Below, piece by piece: positions 15,770 through 23,613 of a stretch of DNA of 64,000 nucleotides. This stretch comes from Paenibacillus sp. GM2 (lineage in GTDB: Bacteria > Bacillota > Bacilli > Paenibacillales > Paenibacillaceae): positions 456,305 to 520,304 of the forward strand of contig NZ_LN831279.1 in NCBI RefSeq assembly GCF_900069005.2. Direction: 5' to 3'. The translations under genes were made by a program, and so were the position numbers. The notes beneath the pieces were generated by a model, which made no database searches, was not told where the DNA came from, and saw only the letters and a program-made list of their open reading frames with translations. Position 1 is the stretch's first letter. The number at the start of each line of letters is the position of its first letter.

Positions 15770-16150
15770 TGCCTTATCAGCTTATTGGATTAGCTGTTGG
15801 GGTGTTATCCGTTGAGTTTAGCTTTTGGGTTGTTAGATTGCTGGGCAGTAGGGCAGCAGGGCTGTGGGACTGTTGGCTTGTTGAATCTATAAATTTATGG
15901 ATGGTTGGCCTGTCGGATCGCTGGATCGTTAGACTATCGGCTTGTGGGCTGGTTGGATCATTGACTTGTTAGATCATTGAATTGATAGATTGTAGGACTG
16001 CCGGTTAGTTGGTTAATTGAATTGATAGATTGCAGGACTGTTGGTTAGTTGGTTAGTTGACTTGTTGGCTTGTTAGATAGTCGGATTGCTGACTTGTTGG
16101 GTTGTGGGATTGTGGGATTGTCGGACTGCTGGTTGTCGGATGTTAGATTG
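15770..16150 (+). repeat. T/G-rich imperfect simple-repeat tract
   Basis: About 380 bases of one strand are composed mainly of T and G, made of loose copies of TTGTTGG, GGTTGG, GGACTG and TTGATAG. A 40-bp tandem duplication is clear at 15976 and 16016 (both begin ATTGAATTGATAG). No coding frame with codon structure is seen. It leads directly into the repeat element at 16153. A similar but shorter GGTTGCC-rich tract leads into the related element at 52150. Confidence 0.75.
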
Positions 16151-16152
16151 TT

Positions 16153-16338
16153 CTAACGGAACTCACAGCCTCTATTTCCCATAATTTGACCCCTATTAAA
16201 TTGTAACGGAAAGGGGTTCCGCTATTTGTTGATAGAACAATCAATTTCGTAGAAATTCCCCCTAATAAGGTCGCTCATTTCCGTTAGATTTTCTAAAATC
16301 GCTTTTTTGTTCAAATAGCGCACCTCATTTCCGTTAGG
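16153..16338. repeat. Dispersed intergenic repeat element, copy A
   Basis: This element contains four units. Two read TAACGGAA and end in CTATTT (near 16154 and 16205). Two read in the opposite orientation and end in CATTTCCGTTAG (near 16285 and 16337). It aligns along its whole length with 52150-52336: shared blocks include AACGGAA, CCGCTATT, TAATAAGGTCG and TCATTTCCGTTAGATTTTC. The half-and-half inverted layout would let a transcript fold on itself. It has no ORF. Confidence 0.85.
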
Positions 16339-16504
16339 TCCTTAGGACAAAGAGCAGATACTCAAGGAACTACCTAATATATGCGCTCAATTACGATTAT
16401 CTTATCGAGATTCGAAGGTTACTGCGTATGAGGCCATTGCGGGTTAGTCTCTAGCTTTTCTTTTTGCGGGGAAAAGGGGTATGATGGTGCTCTGAGGAAT
16501 TCAA

Positions 16505-17494
16505 TTGGTCAAAAGAGGAATGAGAGATTTGATGCAGCAAATGGAGAGTTCCAGCCGATATATTTACCCTTTTGCCTGTCATGAGACAGAGCGTGATCTG
16601 TGCAGGATGGAGCTTCAGGCGCTATTTGGATATGCTGTTGATCCTGTTGGACCGTATCCATTTGTGGATACGTCCATTGTAATCGATCCGAGCCGCAGTC
16701 CTTATCTGTCGCTGAGGATGGATGTATGGATTAGCGAGGTTTCTTGGGAGGAACTGCTGCGGCAGGCAGCTGAGCTGGAGCTTCAGGATAGGACATTTAA
16801 AGTAAAATATATCAAAAATGGTGATCCGCGCAGCTTTGACGAGCAGCGGCAGATGGAGCGTCAGGTTGGGAGTGTGATTCGCGGCAAGGCGGAGATGCGT
16901 ACGCCGGATCTGATCTATGGCTTGCTCTCTCATCACGGGCGCTGGACGCTGGGGGTCTGTCATCCGGCACGTTCAGTCTGGCTGGAGCATAAGCATAAGC
17001 CGCAAAATTACTCGACAGGACTCAGCACCGCAGTTGCTCGCGCATTAGTTAATATCGCGGCTCCTCAACCGGATGGCTTGCGGTTGATCGATCCCTGCTG
17101 CGGCATGGGCAATGTGCTGATCGAGGCGTTGTCGATGGGGATCGACATGGTCGGTCAGGATATTAATCCGCTGGCGATTAAGGGCGCACGTGTGAATTTG
17201 CACCATTTTGGCTATGAGTCGAAAGGCTTGGTAGAGATCGGTGATATGAACGACATAACTGAACATTACGACGCCGCGGTTCTTGATATGCCCTATAATC
17301 TCTGTTCGGTGCTTCCACGAGATGAACGGATTAGGATGCTTACGAGTCTGAAGCGAATTAGCATCCGTTCGGTGATTGTCTCTTCAGAGCCGCTTGAGGA
17401 GGAGATTCGCGAGGCCGGTCTGACGGTAATGGATCAAGGGAAAATCTTGAAAGGTTCATTTATTCGCAATGTATGGCTGTGCAGGAGCGAGTGA
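16505..17494 (+). CDS. Class I SAM-dependent methyltransferase, TRM11/UPF0020-like
   Basis: A protein of about 329 residues that probably methylates RNA. The C-terminal half holds a Rossmann methyltransferase domain: LRLIDPCCGMGNVLIEAL is the SAM-binding motif and AVLDMPYNL is the DPPY-type motif of N-methyltransferases. The N-terminal part is an RNA-binding-like region without a clear THUMP domain. The start is uncertain: TTG 16505 has GAGGA about six bases upstream, but ATG at 16520 or 16532 could also be used. It stands alone upstream of the cobalamin riboswitch. Confidence 0.78.
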   Translation: MVKRGMRDLMQQMESSSRYIYPFACHETERDLCRMELQALFGYAVDPVGPYPFVDTSIVIDPSRSPYLSLRMDVWISEVSWEELLRQAAELELQDRTFKVKYIKNGDPRSFDEQRQMERQVGSVIRGKAEMRTPDLIYGLLSHHGRWTLGVCHPARSVWLEHKHKPQNYSTGLSTAVARALVNIAAPQPDGLRLIDPCCGMGNVLIEALSMGIDMVGQDINPLAIKGARVNLHHFGYESKGLVEIGDMNDITEHYDAAVLDMPYNLCSVLPRDERIRMLTSLKRISIRSVIVSSEPLEEEIREAGLTVMDQGKILKGSFIRNVWLCRSE

Positions 17495-17644
17495 GGGGGG
17501 TTAAGGCCATCTTAATGCAGAATTGCTGCAGTAGATAGAGCTATATGAACGGCTCTGGATATTGTGTTCAATCTTCTTTTCCCCTATAATCCAATAGAGA
17601 AGATAGCCTTGCTTCGAGCTGATTAATTGAATAAAAATACTTGC

Positions 17645-17822
17645 TGGTCCTGAGTTAGCGGCGCATGACGCCATACGCTCGGGTGAAAAGGGAAGCCGGT
17701 GCAAGTCCGGCGCGGTCCCGCCACTGTAAACAGGAACGAAGCCTAATTTGCCACTGTCAACGCTCAAGTTGATGGGAAGGCGGGCTTCAAGTCTTAACCT
17801 GTAAGTCAGGAGACCTGCCGCG
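17645..17822 (+). promoter_or_regulatory. Cobalamin riboswitch
   Basis: The element senses adenosylcobalamin or a related corrinoid. The B12 box is at 17693-17727, with GGTGCAAGTCCGG, then GCGGTCCCGCCACTGT. The downstream AAGTCAGGAGACCTGCC block is at 17803-17819. This pattern is diagnostic. It lies upstream of btuF with a terminator hairpin between, so high B12 would stop transcription of the uptake genes and, by read-through, cobTUSQ. Confidence 0.96.
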
Positions 17823-17936
17823 AGTATATGAGACGGTCCTTCGAGGAAAGGATGGCGTTCTGCTAAGCTAAAGATGCTGATCTGCGTATGGAGGTTACTT
17901 GTTCTGTCCGGATCAGACATAATACTTTGTAGACGT

Positions 17937-17970
17937 AACCCATCCTATCGGATCGGGTTTTCTTTTTGTT
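17937..17970 (+). terminator. Terminator of the cobalamin riboswitch
   Basis: AACCCATCC pairs with GGATCGGGTT across a four-base loop and is followed by a T-rich run (TTTTCTTTTT). It lies 115 bases after the aptamer and before btuF. It is the likely expression platform. Confidence 0.82.
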
Positions 17971-17977
17971 GTAGTAG

Positions 17978-18061
17978 TTTCAAAAAGTCCGCTTTTGATC
18001 AGAAATTAAAAAATCCTGCCGGAAGCAGGAGCCTCGGTGCTGAAAGGCGACCTTTTTGAAC
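17978..18061. repeat. 84-bp palindromic element between riboswitch and btuF
   Basis: TTTCAAAAAGTCCGC at the left end and GCGACCTTTTTGAA at the right end are near-perfect inverted repeats. The centre holds a second hairpin, TCCTGC-CGGAA-GCAGGA (18014-18030). It is non-coding. A shorter hairpin with the same CTTTTTGAAC edge lies at 36881-36908. I have a recollection that such elements recur in Paenibacillus genomes, but could not check. Confidence 0.6.
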
Positions 18062-18097
18062 ACCACTTGCAAGGACTCCAAGCATAAGCAATGGCGT

Positions 18098-18133
18098 GCA
18101 AGAACAAAAGCAAGAACAAAAGCAAGAACAAAA
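18098..18133 (+). repeat. Three tandem 12-bp repeats in the btuF leader
   Basis: CAAGAACAAAAG occurs three times in a row with one change in the last copy. It lies directly upstream of the btuF ribosome site (AAAGGAGAGGG at 18143). It keeps an open frame with btuF, which is why a longer ORF appears, but is most likely untranslated leader. Confidence 0.7.
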
Positions 18134-18158
18134 AATTATTCAAAAGGAGAGGGAAAAC

Positions 18159-19172
18159 TTGAAGAACTGGAGAAAAATATGGGCGGCCGCCCTACTGACG
18201 CTCGTCATTATGGTCGTTGCAGGATGTGGCGCCAATGATTCAACGAATAATGCTGCGAACGGGGCGGCAAATAACAGCACGAATCAGGCTGTTGAACAGA
18301 GCAACAATAGCGGAAATGCAGGGGAAGCACAGCATACGGCCTACCCGCTTACGGTAAAGGATGATTTCGGCACAGAGGTTACATTTGACGCGGCTCCGCA
18401 GAAGATTGTCTCCTTGTCTCCTTCGGAAACGGAAGGTTTGTTCGCAATCGGTCTGGACGAGCAGATTGTCGGCGTCTCCGATAATGATGATTACCCGGAA
18501 GCCGCGTTGTCCAAGCCGAAGATGGGCGGCTTCCAAGTTAATGTAGAATCCGTTGTAGCGGCTGAACCGGATCTTGTCGTTGTAACAGGGACGATGATCA
18601 AGGAAGAGACGATCAAGAGCTTGACTGATCTCGGGATTAAAGTATTTAAATCCAATCCGAAGACAGTGAATAACGTAATGGACCATATTAAGATGATTGG
18701 ACAAATTACGGATCATCAAGCTGAGGCGGAGCAAGTTGTGAAGCAGATGCAGGATGAGCTGAACCAAGTAACAGAAGCCGTAAAATCGGTTAAAGAAGAA
18801 GATAAGAAAAAAGTATATATCGAGTTCTCGCCAGGCTGGACTGTTGGTAAAGGCGAGTTTATGGACGAGATGATCACGCTCGCCGGAGGCGTTAACGTTG
18901 CTTCCGATATAGAAGGCTGGAGCCAGATCAACGAAGAGAATATCATCAAGGCAAATCCTGATGTGATTCTGTATGCCAAGAGCGTAATTGAAAATGACAA
19001 GACCTTGGCCGAGATTGTAAAAGGACGCAGCGGCTGGGATCAAATTACGGCTGTGAAAAATGATCAGGTTATCGGACTGGATGATAATTTGCTTAGCCGT
19101 CCGGGCCCACGCGTAACGCAAGGACTGATTGAAGTGGCCAAAGCGATCTATCCGGAATTGATGCAGCCATGA
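18159..19172 (+). CDS. btuF: Vitamin B12 ABC transporter substrate-binding lipoprotein
   Basis: A 337-residue extracellular binding protein of the helical-backbone (PF01497-type) group, used for B12, haem and siderophores. The lipobox VAGC follows a 20-residue hydrophobic segment. A Asn/Ser-rich linker follows the anchor. The fold shows KIVSLSPSETEGLFAIGL and PKMGGFQVNVESVVAAEPDLV. TTG at 18159 is chosen: AAGGAGAGG is about eight bases upstream and the repeat tract before it looks untranslated. The upstream riboswitch strongly suggests corrinoid as substrate. It overlaps btuC by four bases. Confidence 0.9.
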   Translation: MKNWRKIWAAALLTLVIMVVAGCGANDSTNNAANGAANNSTNQAVEQSNNSGNAGEAQHTAYPLTVKDDFGTEVTFDAAPQKIVSLSPSETEGLFAIGLDEQIVGVSDNDDYPEAALSKPKMGGFQVNVESVVAAEPDLVVVTGTMIKEETIKSLTDLGIKVFKSNPKTVNNVMDHIKMIGQITDHQAEAEQVVKQMQDELNQVTEAVKSVKEEDKKKVYIEFSPGWTVGKGEFMDEMITLAGGVNVASDIEGWSQINEENIIKANPDVILYAKSVIENDKTLAEIVKGRSGWDQITAVKNDQVIGLDDNLLSRPGPRVTQGLIEVAKAIYPELMQP

Positions 19173-20215
19173 GGACGAAGCTGGCCGGATACGGTATCAT
19201 AGGTCTTGCTTTGCTCGCAATCACCGTCTTGATCTGTATCGGGGTTGGCTCGGTATATTTGCCGGCCGGAGAGATTATCGCCATTCTCGCGCATCATATT
19301 CCGTGGGTTGGCGATCATATTACTCCGGATTGGAGCATGGCTTCTGAACAGATTGTTATGAAGGTTCGCCTTCCGCGAGTGATGCTGGGCCTGCTGGTCG
19401 GCGCTTCGCTCGCGGTAGCGGGCTCTGCTTTTCAGGGAGTACTGCGCAATCCGCTCTCCGATCCATTTACACTTGGCGTGTCATCGGGCTCAGCGCTAGG
19501 GGCCGCAGTATTAATCTTTCTTGGCTGGCAGTACTCCGTAATCGGAGTGTTCACACTGCCGGCTGTTGCATTTTTAACAGGATCTTTAACGTTATGGATC
19601 GTGATGTGGCTGGCTCGGGAGAACGGGAAAATACCGATCGAGAATTTGATTCTATCAGGCGTTGTGATGCAGTCTTTCCTCGGGGCTGTCGTCTCCTTTC
19701 TGACAGCGATGTCGAAGAAGACGGTGAATGAAATTTTATATTGGACGATGGGCTCCTTAAGCTTGCGAGGATGGTCGTATACGGCCATCCTGCTGCCATA
19801 TTTGGCGCTGGGGTTCATTTATCTCTGGAGTCGGGCCAGGACGCTGAATTTGCTCGCGCTTGGCGAGCGACAAGCCACCCATACGGGACTCAATGTGGAA
19901 TTTACCAAGTTATCGGTGTTGTTTGTGGCCACGCTGCTCACGGCAGCGGCTGTCTCGGTATCCGGAGTGATTGGCTTTGTCGGCCTGGTCGTACCGCATA
20001 TTATTCGCCTGATTACGGGTCCTGATTATCGCCTGATTATTCCGCTCTCCGCGCTTGGCGGGGGCATCTTCATGATGTGGAGCGATCTGGCAGCGCGTTC
20101 GCTGCTGGCGCCAATCGAGATACCGTTGGGAATTGTCACAGCCTTCGTAGGGGCGCCTTTCTTCGCTTACTTGCTGTATCGCAAGAAGAAGGAAAGAGAG
20201 GTGGAGATGCGTTGA
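19169..20215 (+). CDS. btuC: Vitamin B12 ABC transporter permease, FecCD family
   Basis: A 348-residue multi-pass permease of the BtuC/FhuB/FecCD family, with about ten hydrophobic segments. Diagnostic blocks are RLPRVMLGLLVGASLAVAG, FQGVLRNPLSDPFTLGVSSG and GFVGLVVPHIIRLI. It overlaps btuF (ATGA) and btuD (TTGA), so the three are tightly coupled. The riboswitch supports B12 as substrate. Confidence 0.93.
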   Translation: MRTKLAGYGIIGLALLAITVLICIGVGSVYLPAGEIIAILAHHIPWVGDHITPDWSMASEQIVMKVRLPRVMLGLLVGASLAVAGSAFQGVLRNPLSDPFTLGVSSGSALGAAVLIFLGWQYSVIGVFTLPAVAFLTGSLTLWIVMWLARENGKIPIENLILSGVVMQSFLGAVVSFLTAMSKKTVNEILYWTMGSLSLRGWSYTAILLPYLALGFIYLWSRARTLNLLALGERQATHTGLNVEFTKLSVLFVATLLTAAAVSVSGVIGFVGLVVPHIIRLITGPDYRLIIPLSALGGGIFMMWSDLAARSLLAPIEIPLGIVTAFVGAPFFAYLLYRKKKEREVEMR

Positions 20216-21000
20216 TTGAAGTGCGGCATATTGATAAATCATATGGAAGTTTGTCCGTACTTGAGGATATAAACTGGCGGGTCCAACGCGGGCAGTTCTG
20301 GGGCATCATCGGTCCAAATGGCAGCGGGAAATCAACGTTGATCAGCCTCTTGTCCGGAGTAGAGAAGCCGAACCGCGGCGAGATCAGCCTGGATGGCAGG
20401 CTGATTGCCGAATACGGGCGCAAGGAGCTGTCGCGCAAGCTGGCGGTTTTGCAGCAGGATGGGCTTCCGGCAGTAGCCTATCCTGTCCGGGAAGTGATTG
20501 AGATGGGGCGGTTTCCGTTCCAGAATTGGCGCGGCAGAGAAGATAGTGAAGCCGCTCGGCAACTAATGGACGGTATTATGGATAAGCTTGAGCTGAATGC
20601 TCTGGCTCATCGGCCGCTTCATGTATTAAGCGGCGGACAGCGGCAGCGGGTGGCCTTGGGCAAAGTGATGGCCCAGCAGCCTGAGATCGTCCTGCTCGAT
20701 GAGCCAACGACTTATCTGGATATCCGACATCAGACACAGTTTATGGAGCTGGTCGCCAGCTGGCAGCGTGAAGCGGGCTTGACGGTCGTATCGGTCATGC
20801 ATGATCTCAATCTGGCCGCGCTGTATTGCGACCATTTGCTTGTGCTTCATCAGGGGAAAATTGTGGCAGAAGGTTCACCTGCGGAAATTATTAATTTTGA
20901 ATTGATTGAAGCGGTATTTCAGGTGCAGTCTCATATCGTTGCTCACCCCGATCACGGAGAGCCCCAGTTATTGCTGCGTAAGGAAACTAGTAGTGAATGA
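20212..21000 (+). CDS. btuD: Vitamin B12 ABC transporter ATP-binding protein
   Basis: A 262-residue ATPase: Walker A GPNGSGKST, signature LSGGQRQRVALG, Walker B VLLDEPTTYLD, H-loop VMHDLN. The TTG at 20212 overlaps the btuC stop and has AGGTGGAG upstream; the open frame reaching back to 20077 runs inside btuC and is not used. It completes btuFCD. Confidence 0.92.
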   Translation: MIEVRHIDKSYGSLSVLEDINWRVQRGQFWGIIGPNGSGKSTLISLLSGVEKPNRGEISLDGRLIAEYGRKELSRKLAVLQQDGLPAVAYPVREVIEMGRFPFQNWRGREDSEAARQLMDGIMDKLELNALAHRPLHVLSGGQRQRVALGKVMAQQPEIVLLDEPTTYLDIRHQTQFMELVASWQREAGLTVVSVMHDLNLAALYCDHLLVLHQGKIVAEGSPAEIINFELIEAVFQVQSHIVAHPDHGEPQLLLRKETSSE

Positions 21001-21120
21001 TAGAGCATCTAAACTGGTGAACAGGTCATCGCTAGTTCATATTTTGCAGCAGGATCTTGCAATATTAGTGATATAGTTATGGTATAGTCGCATATCACGC
21101 ACCAGGAAGGGGATATACAC

Positions 21121-22200
21121 ATGAATCATTTAATCGCACAAGTTATCGATAAAATCTCAGCTCCGGACGAGGCTGCTTCAGCAGCTGCGGCAGAGCATCT
21201 CGATCAGTTAACCAAGCCGCCGGGGAGCCTCGGGAAGCTGGAGAATCTGGCCGTGAAGCTAGCGGGAATTACCGGGAAGGTACATCCCGATTTATCCAAG
21301 CGTTCTGTCATCGTTATGGCTGCTGATCATGGTGTGTGCGAGGAAGGCATCAGTGCTTTTCCAGCGGAGGTAACGCCGCAGATGGTACATAACTTCCTGG
21401 CCGGTGGAGCAGCAGTGAATGTGCTGGCTCGTCAAGCCGGAGCCGAGGTGATGTGCGTGGACATCGGAGTAAATGCCAAATTGTCACACCCGGAGCTTGT
21501 TATGAAGAAGATCCGCTATGGGACAGCGAATATGGCCAAAGGTCCGGCGATGAGCCGTGAGGAAGCGGAAGCGGCCGTACTGGCGGGAATCGATACGGTG
21601 GAGGCGGCAGTAGCCAACGGATCAAGATTGTTCGTGACCGGCGAGATGGGGATCGGTAATACCACGGCCAGTGCGGCAGTGATGAGCGTGTTGACCGGAA
21701 AATCGCCGCAGGAATGCGTTGGCCGGGGAACGGGTCTTAATGACGAACGCCTTCAGCATAAGATTGCTGTCGTCCAGAAGGCAATTGATGTTAACCAGCC
21801 GGATATGAACGATCCGCTGGATGTACTATCCAAGATTGGCGGGCTCGAAATCGCCGGCCTGACCGGGGTGATTCTGGCTGCCGCTGCCCACCATTGTCCG
21901 GTCGTCATTGACGGATTTATCTCCAGTGCAGCGGCATTAATTGCGCAGCGCCTTGCCCCAGAGGCTGCGCATTATATGATCGCCTCGCATGCTTCGCATG
22001 AACAGGGGCATGAGCAGCTGCTTGGTGAGCTGGGGCTTGCCCCGATGCTGCATCTGGACATGCGATTGGGCGAAGGGACTGGCGGCGTATTGGCGCTGCA
22101 TCTGATCGATGCGATCTGCCGTGTAATGTCGGAGATGGCGACCTTCGAGAGTGCCGGGGTTTCTACAGGCGAAGGGACTGGGCCGGAGGCATCCGTATGA
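21121..22200 (+). CDS. cobT: Nicotinate-nucleotide-dimethylbenzimidazole phosphoribosyltransferase
   Basis: CobT makes alpha-ribazole phosphate, the lower-ligand nucleotide of cobalamin. The 359-residue length is normal. The motifs LTKPPGSLGKLE and VMAADHGVCEEGISAFP are diagnostic, and MRLGEGTGG near the C terminus carries the likely catalytic glutamate. AAGGGG precedes the ATG. The gap of 120 bases after btuD has no clear terminator, so it may read through from the riboswitch. It overlaps cobU by four bases. Confidence 0.95.
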   Translation: MNHLIAQVIDKISAPDEAASAAAAEHLDQLTKPPGSLGKLENLAVKLAGITGKVHPDLSKRSVIVMAADHGVCEEGISAFPAEVTPQMVHNFLAGGAAVNVLARQAGAEVMCVDIGVNAKLSHPELVMKKIRYGTANMAKGPAMSREEAEAAVLAGIDTVEAAVANGSRLFVTGEMGIGNTTASAAVMSVLTGKSPQECVGRGTGLNDERLQHKIAVVQKAIDVNQPDMNDPLDVLSKIGGLEIAGLTGVILAAAAHHCPVVIDGFISSAAALIAQRLAPEAAHYMIASHASHEQGHEQLLGELGLAPMLHLDMRLGEGTGGVLALHLIDAICRVMSEMATFESAGVSTGEGTGPEASV

Positions 22201-22790
22201 TCATTACGGTGACCGGCGGGGCGCGAAGCGGCAAGAGCTCTTTTGCCGAGAAATGGTGCATGAAACAGGCGGAGCGAGGGATTTATATTGCTACGGCACA
22301 AGCATTCGACGATGAGATGCGGGAGCGAATCAGGCTGCATCAGAGCGTCCGGGTGGACAGCGGTTTTGCTTGGGAGACGAAGGAAGAGCCGCTGCGGCTT
22401 GCCGCGCTGTTATGCGAGTTGGCTCAGTCGAACGATCGCAGTTCTTCCTCGATCAAGGAGCCTGTGGCAGACGAACCTGTTGTATTGGTGGATTGTCTCA
22501 CATTATGGCTCTCTAATATATTGCTCGCATATGGCGACGGGCGGGAGGTGGAGCAGCAGGTACTGGATGAGATCGAACGATTAGCTTCGGTCGTCTCGTC
22601 CTATTCCGGCAATCTGGTACTAGTGACGAATGAGGTCGGGGATGGCATCGTGCCTGAATACCGTCTGGGTCGAGTCTACCGGGACTTGTCTGGAATTATG
22701 AATCGCAAAATGGCTGAGATTTCGCAGCAAGTATTTCTCGTCACTGCGGGAATTCCCATTGAACTCAAGAGCAGGGAGTATCGATTATGA
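22197..22790 (+). CDS. cobU: Adenosylcobinamide kinase / adenosylcobinamide-phosphate guanylyltransferase
   Basis: Bifunctional enzyme that phosphorylates adenosylcobinamide and attaches GMP. The P-loop GGARSGKS lies at residues 7-14. His48 in ERIRLHQ matches the guanylylated histidine of the Salmonella enzyme. VLVDCLTLWLSN and VTNEVGDGIVPE are family blocks. At 197 residues it is close to the usual size, with a short serine-rich insertion near residue 80. Four-base overlaps with both neighbours. Confidence 0.95.
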   Translation: MIITVTGGARSGKSSFAEKWCMKQAERGIYIATAQAFDDEMRERIRLHQSVRVDSGFAWETKEEPLRLAALLCELAQSNDRSSSSIKEPVADEPVVLVDCLTLWLSNILLAYGDGREVEQQVLDEIERLASVVSSYSGNLVLVTNEVGDGIVPEYRLGRVYRDLSGIMNRKMAEISQQVFLVTAGIPIELKSREYRL

Positions 22791-23593
22791 GACAACAAGG
22801 ACGGCCAATTTTGGCCGCTTTTCAATTTCTATCGCGTTTTCCGGTGCGAGCCGAGCTTGATTTTACACCGGAGTTGCTGAAGAGGAGCGCCAAATATTAT
22901 CCGCTCGTCGGCGCGGCGATCGGCATTGTTATTTGGATCATCGGTGTGCTGGCTAGCCTAGCGCTGCCTGTACTGCCGGTCTCGGTCCTTCTGCTGATCG
23001 CTTGGGTCTGGCTGACCGGAGGATTGCATTTGGATGGCTGGATGGATTCTGCCGATGCGTTCCTGAGCTATCGTCCCCGTGAGAAAATGCTGGAGATTAT
23101 GAAGGACAGCCGAGTTGGAGCGATGGGTGTGCTAGCCTGTGTGCTGCTGCTGCTCTTGAAAATGTCGCTGCTTGCCACACTGCTGAGCCGCGGACTGTAT
23201 GTATCGGGAGCAGCCATAATGACGGCTCCTGTATGGAGCCGCTGGTTCATGGCGCTGGCGATGCGCCATTGGCCGACCGCGCGCGGCGGGGAAGGATTGG
23301 CCGGACGATTCCGGGGGCAAAGTGTCCGGGATACGCTGCTTGCGACTTTACTGGCTCTGGTGCTATCGGCAGGACTGCTTCTGCTGGCCGCCGTGCCGCA
23401 ATGGGGAGATCTGAATATGATCAGCCCAATGATCTATTATGCTCTTGCTCCTTTATTAGCTTGGGGCGTCGGTTCCTGGATGGCGAGCCGGATGAGTGCA
23501 AGGCTGGGTGGCTTGACGGGCGATACCTACGGCGCAATCAATGAAGGGCTGGAGGCGGTATTGCTACTGCTCGCCTGCTTGCTTTTTCAATGA
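22787..23593 (+). CDS. cobS: Adenosylcobinamide-GDP ribazoletransferase (cobalamin synthase)
   Basis: Integral membrane enzyme joining adenosylcobinamide-GDP with alpha-ribazole or its phosphate. 268 residues with about six hydrophobic segments. Diagnostic blocks are FQFLSRFPV, GGLHLDGWMDSADAF and KDSRVGAMGV, which carry the catalytic aspartates, and GGLTGDTYGAINE near the C terminus. Starts within the cobU stop. Confidence 0.95.
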   Translation: MRQQGRPILAAFQFLSRFPVRAELDFTPELLKRSAKYYPLVGAAIGIVIWIIGVLASLALPVLPVSVLLLIAWVWLTGGLHLDGWMDSADAFLSYRPREKMLEIMKDSRVGAMGVLACVLLLLLKMSLLATLLSRGLYVSGAAIMTAPVWSRWFMALAMRHWPTARGGEGLAGRFRGQSVRDTLLATLLALVLSAGLLLLAAVPQWGDLNMISPMIYYALAPLLAWGVGSWMASRMSARLGGLTGDTYGAINEGLEAVLLLLACLLFQ

Positions 23594-23613
23594 GTGAAGT
23601 GGAGGTTTGATCG

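Noticed and set aside
15730-15972. 80-codon frame in the T/G-rich tract
   Set aside because: A product of simple-repeat composition (Leu, Val, Gly, Trp rich) without a ribosome site.
20077-20211. N-terminal extension of the btuD frame
   Set aside because: It lies within btuC, has no ribosome site, and the true ATPase fold starts at the TTG at 20212.
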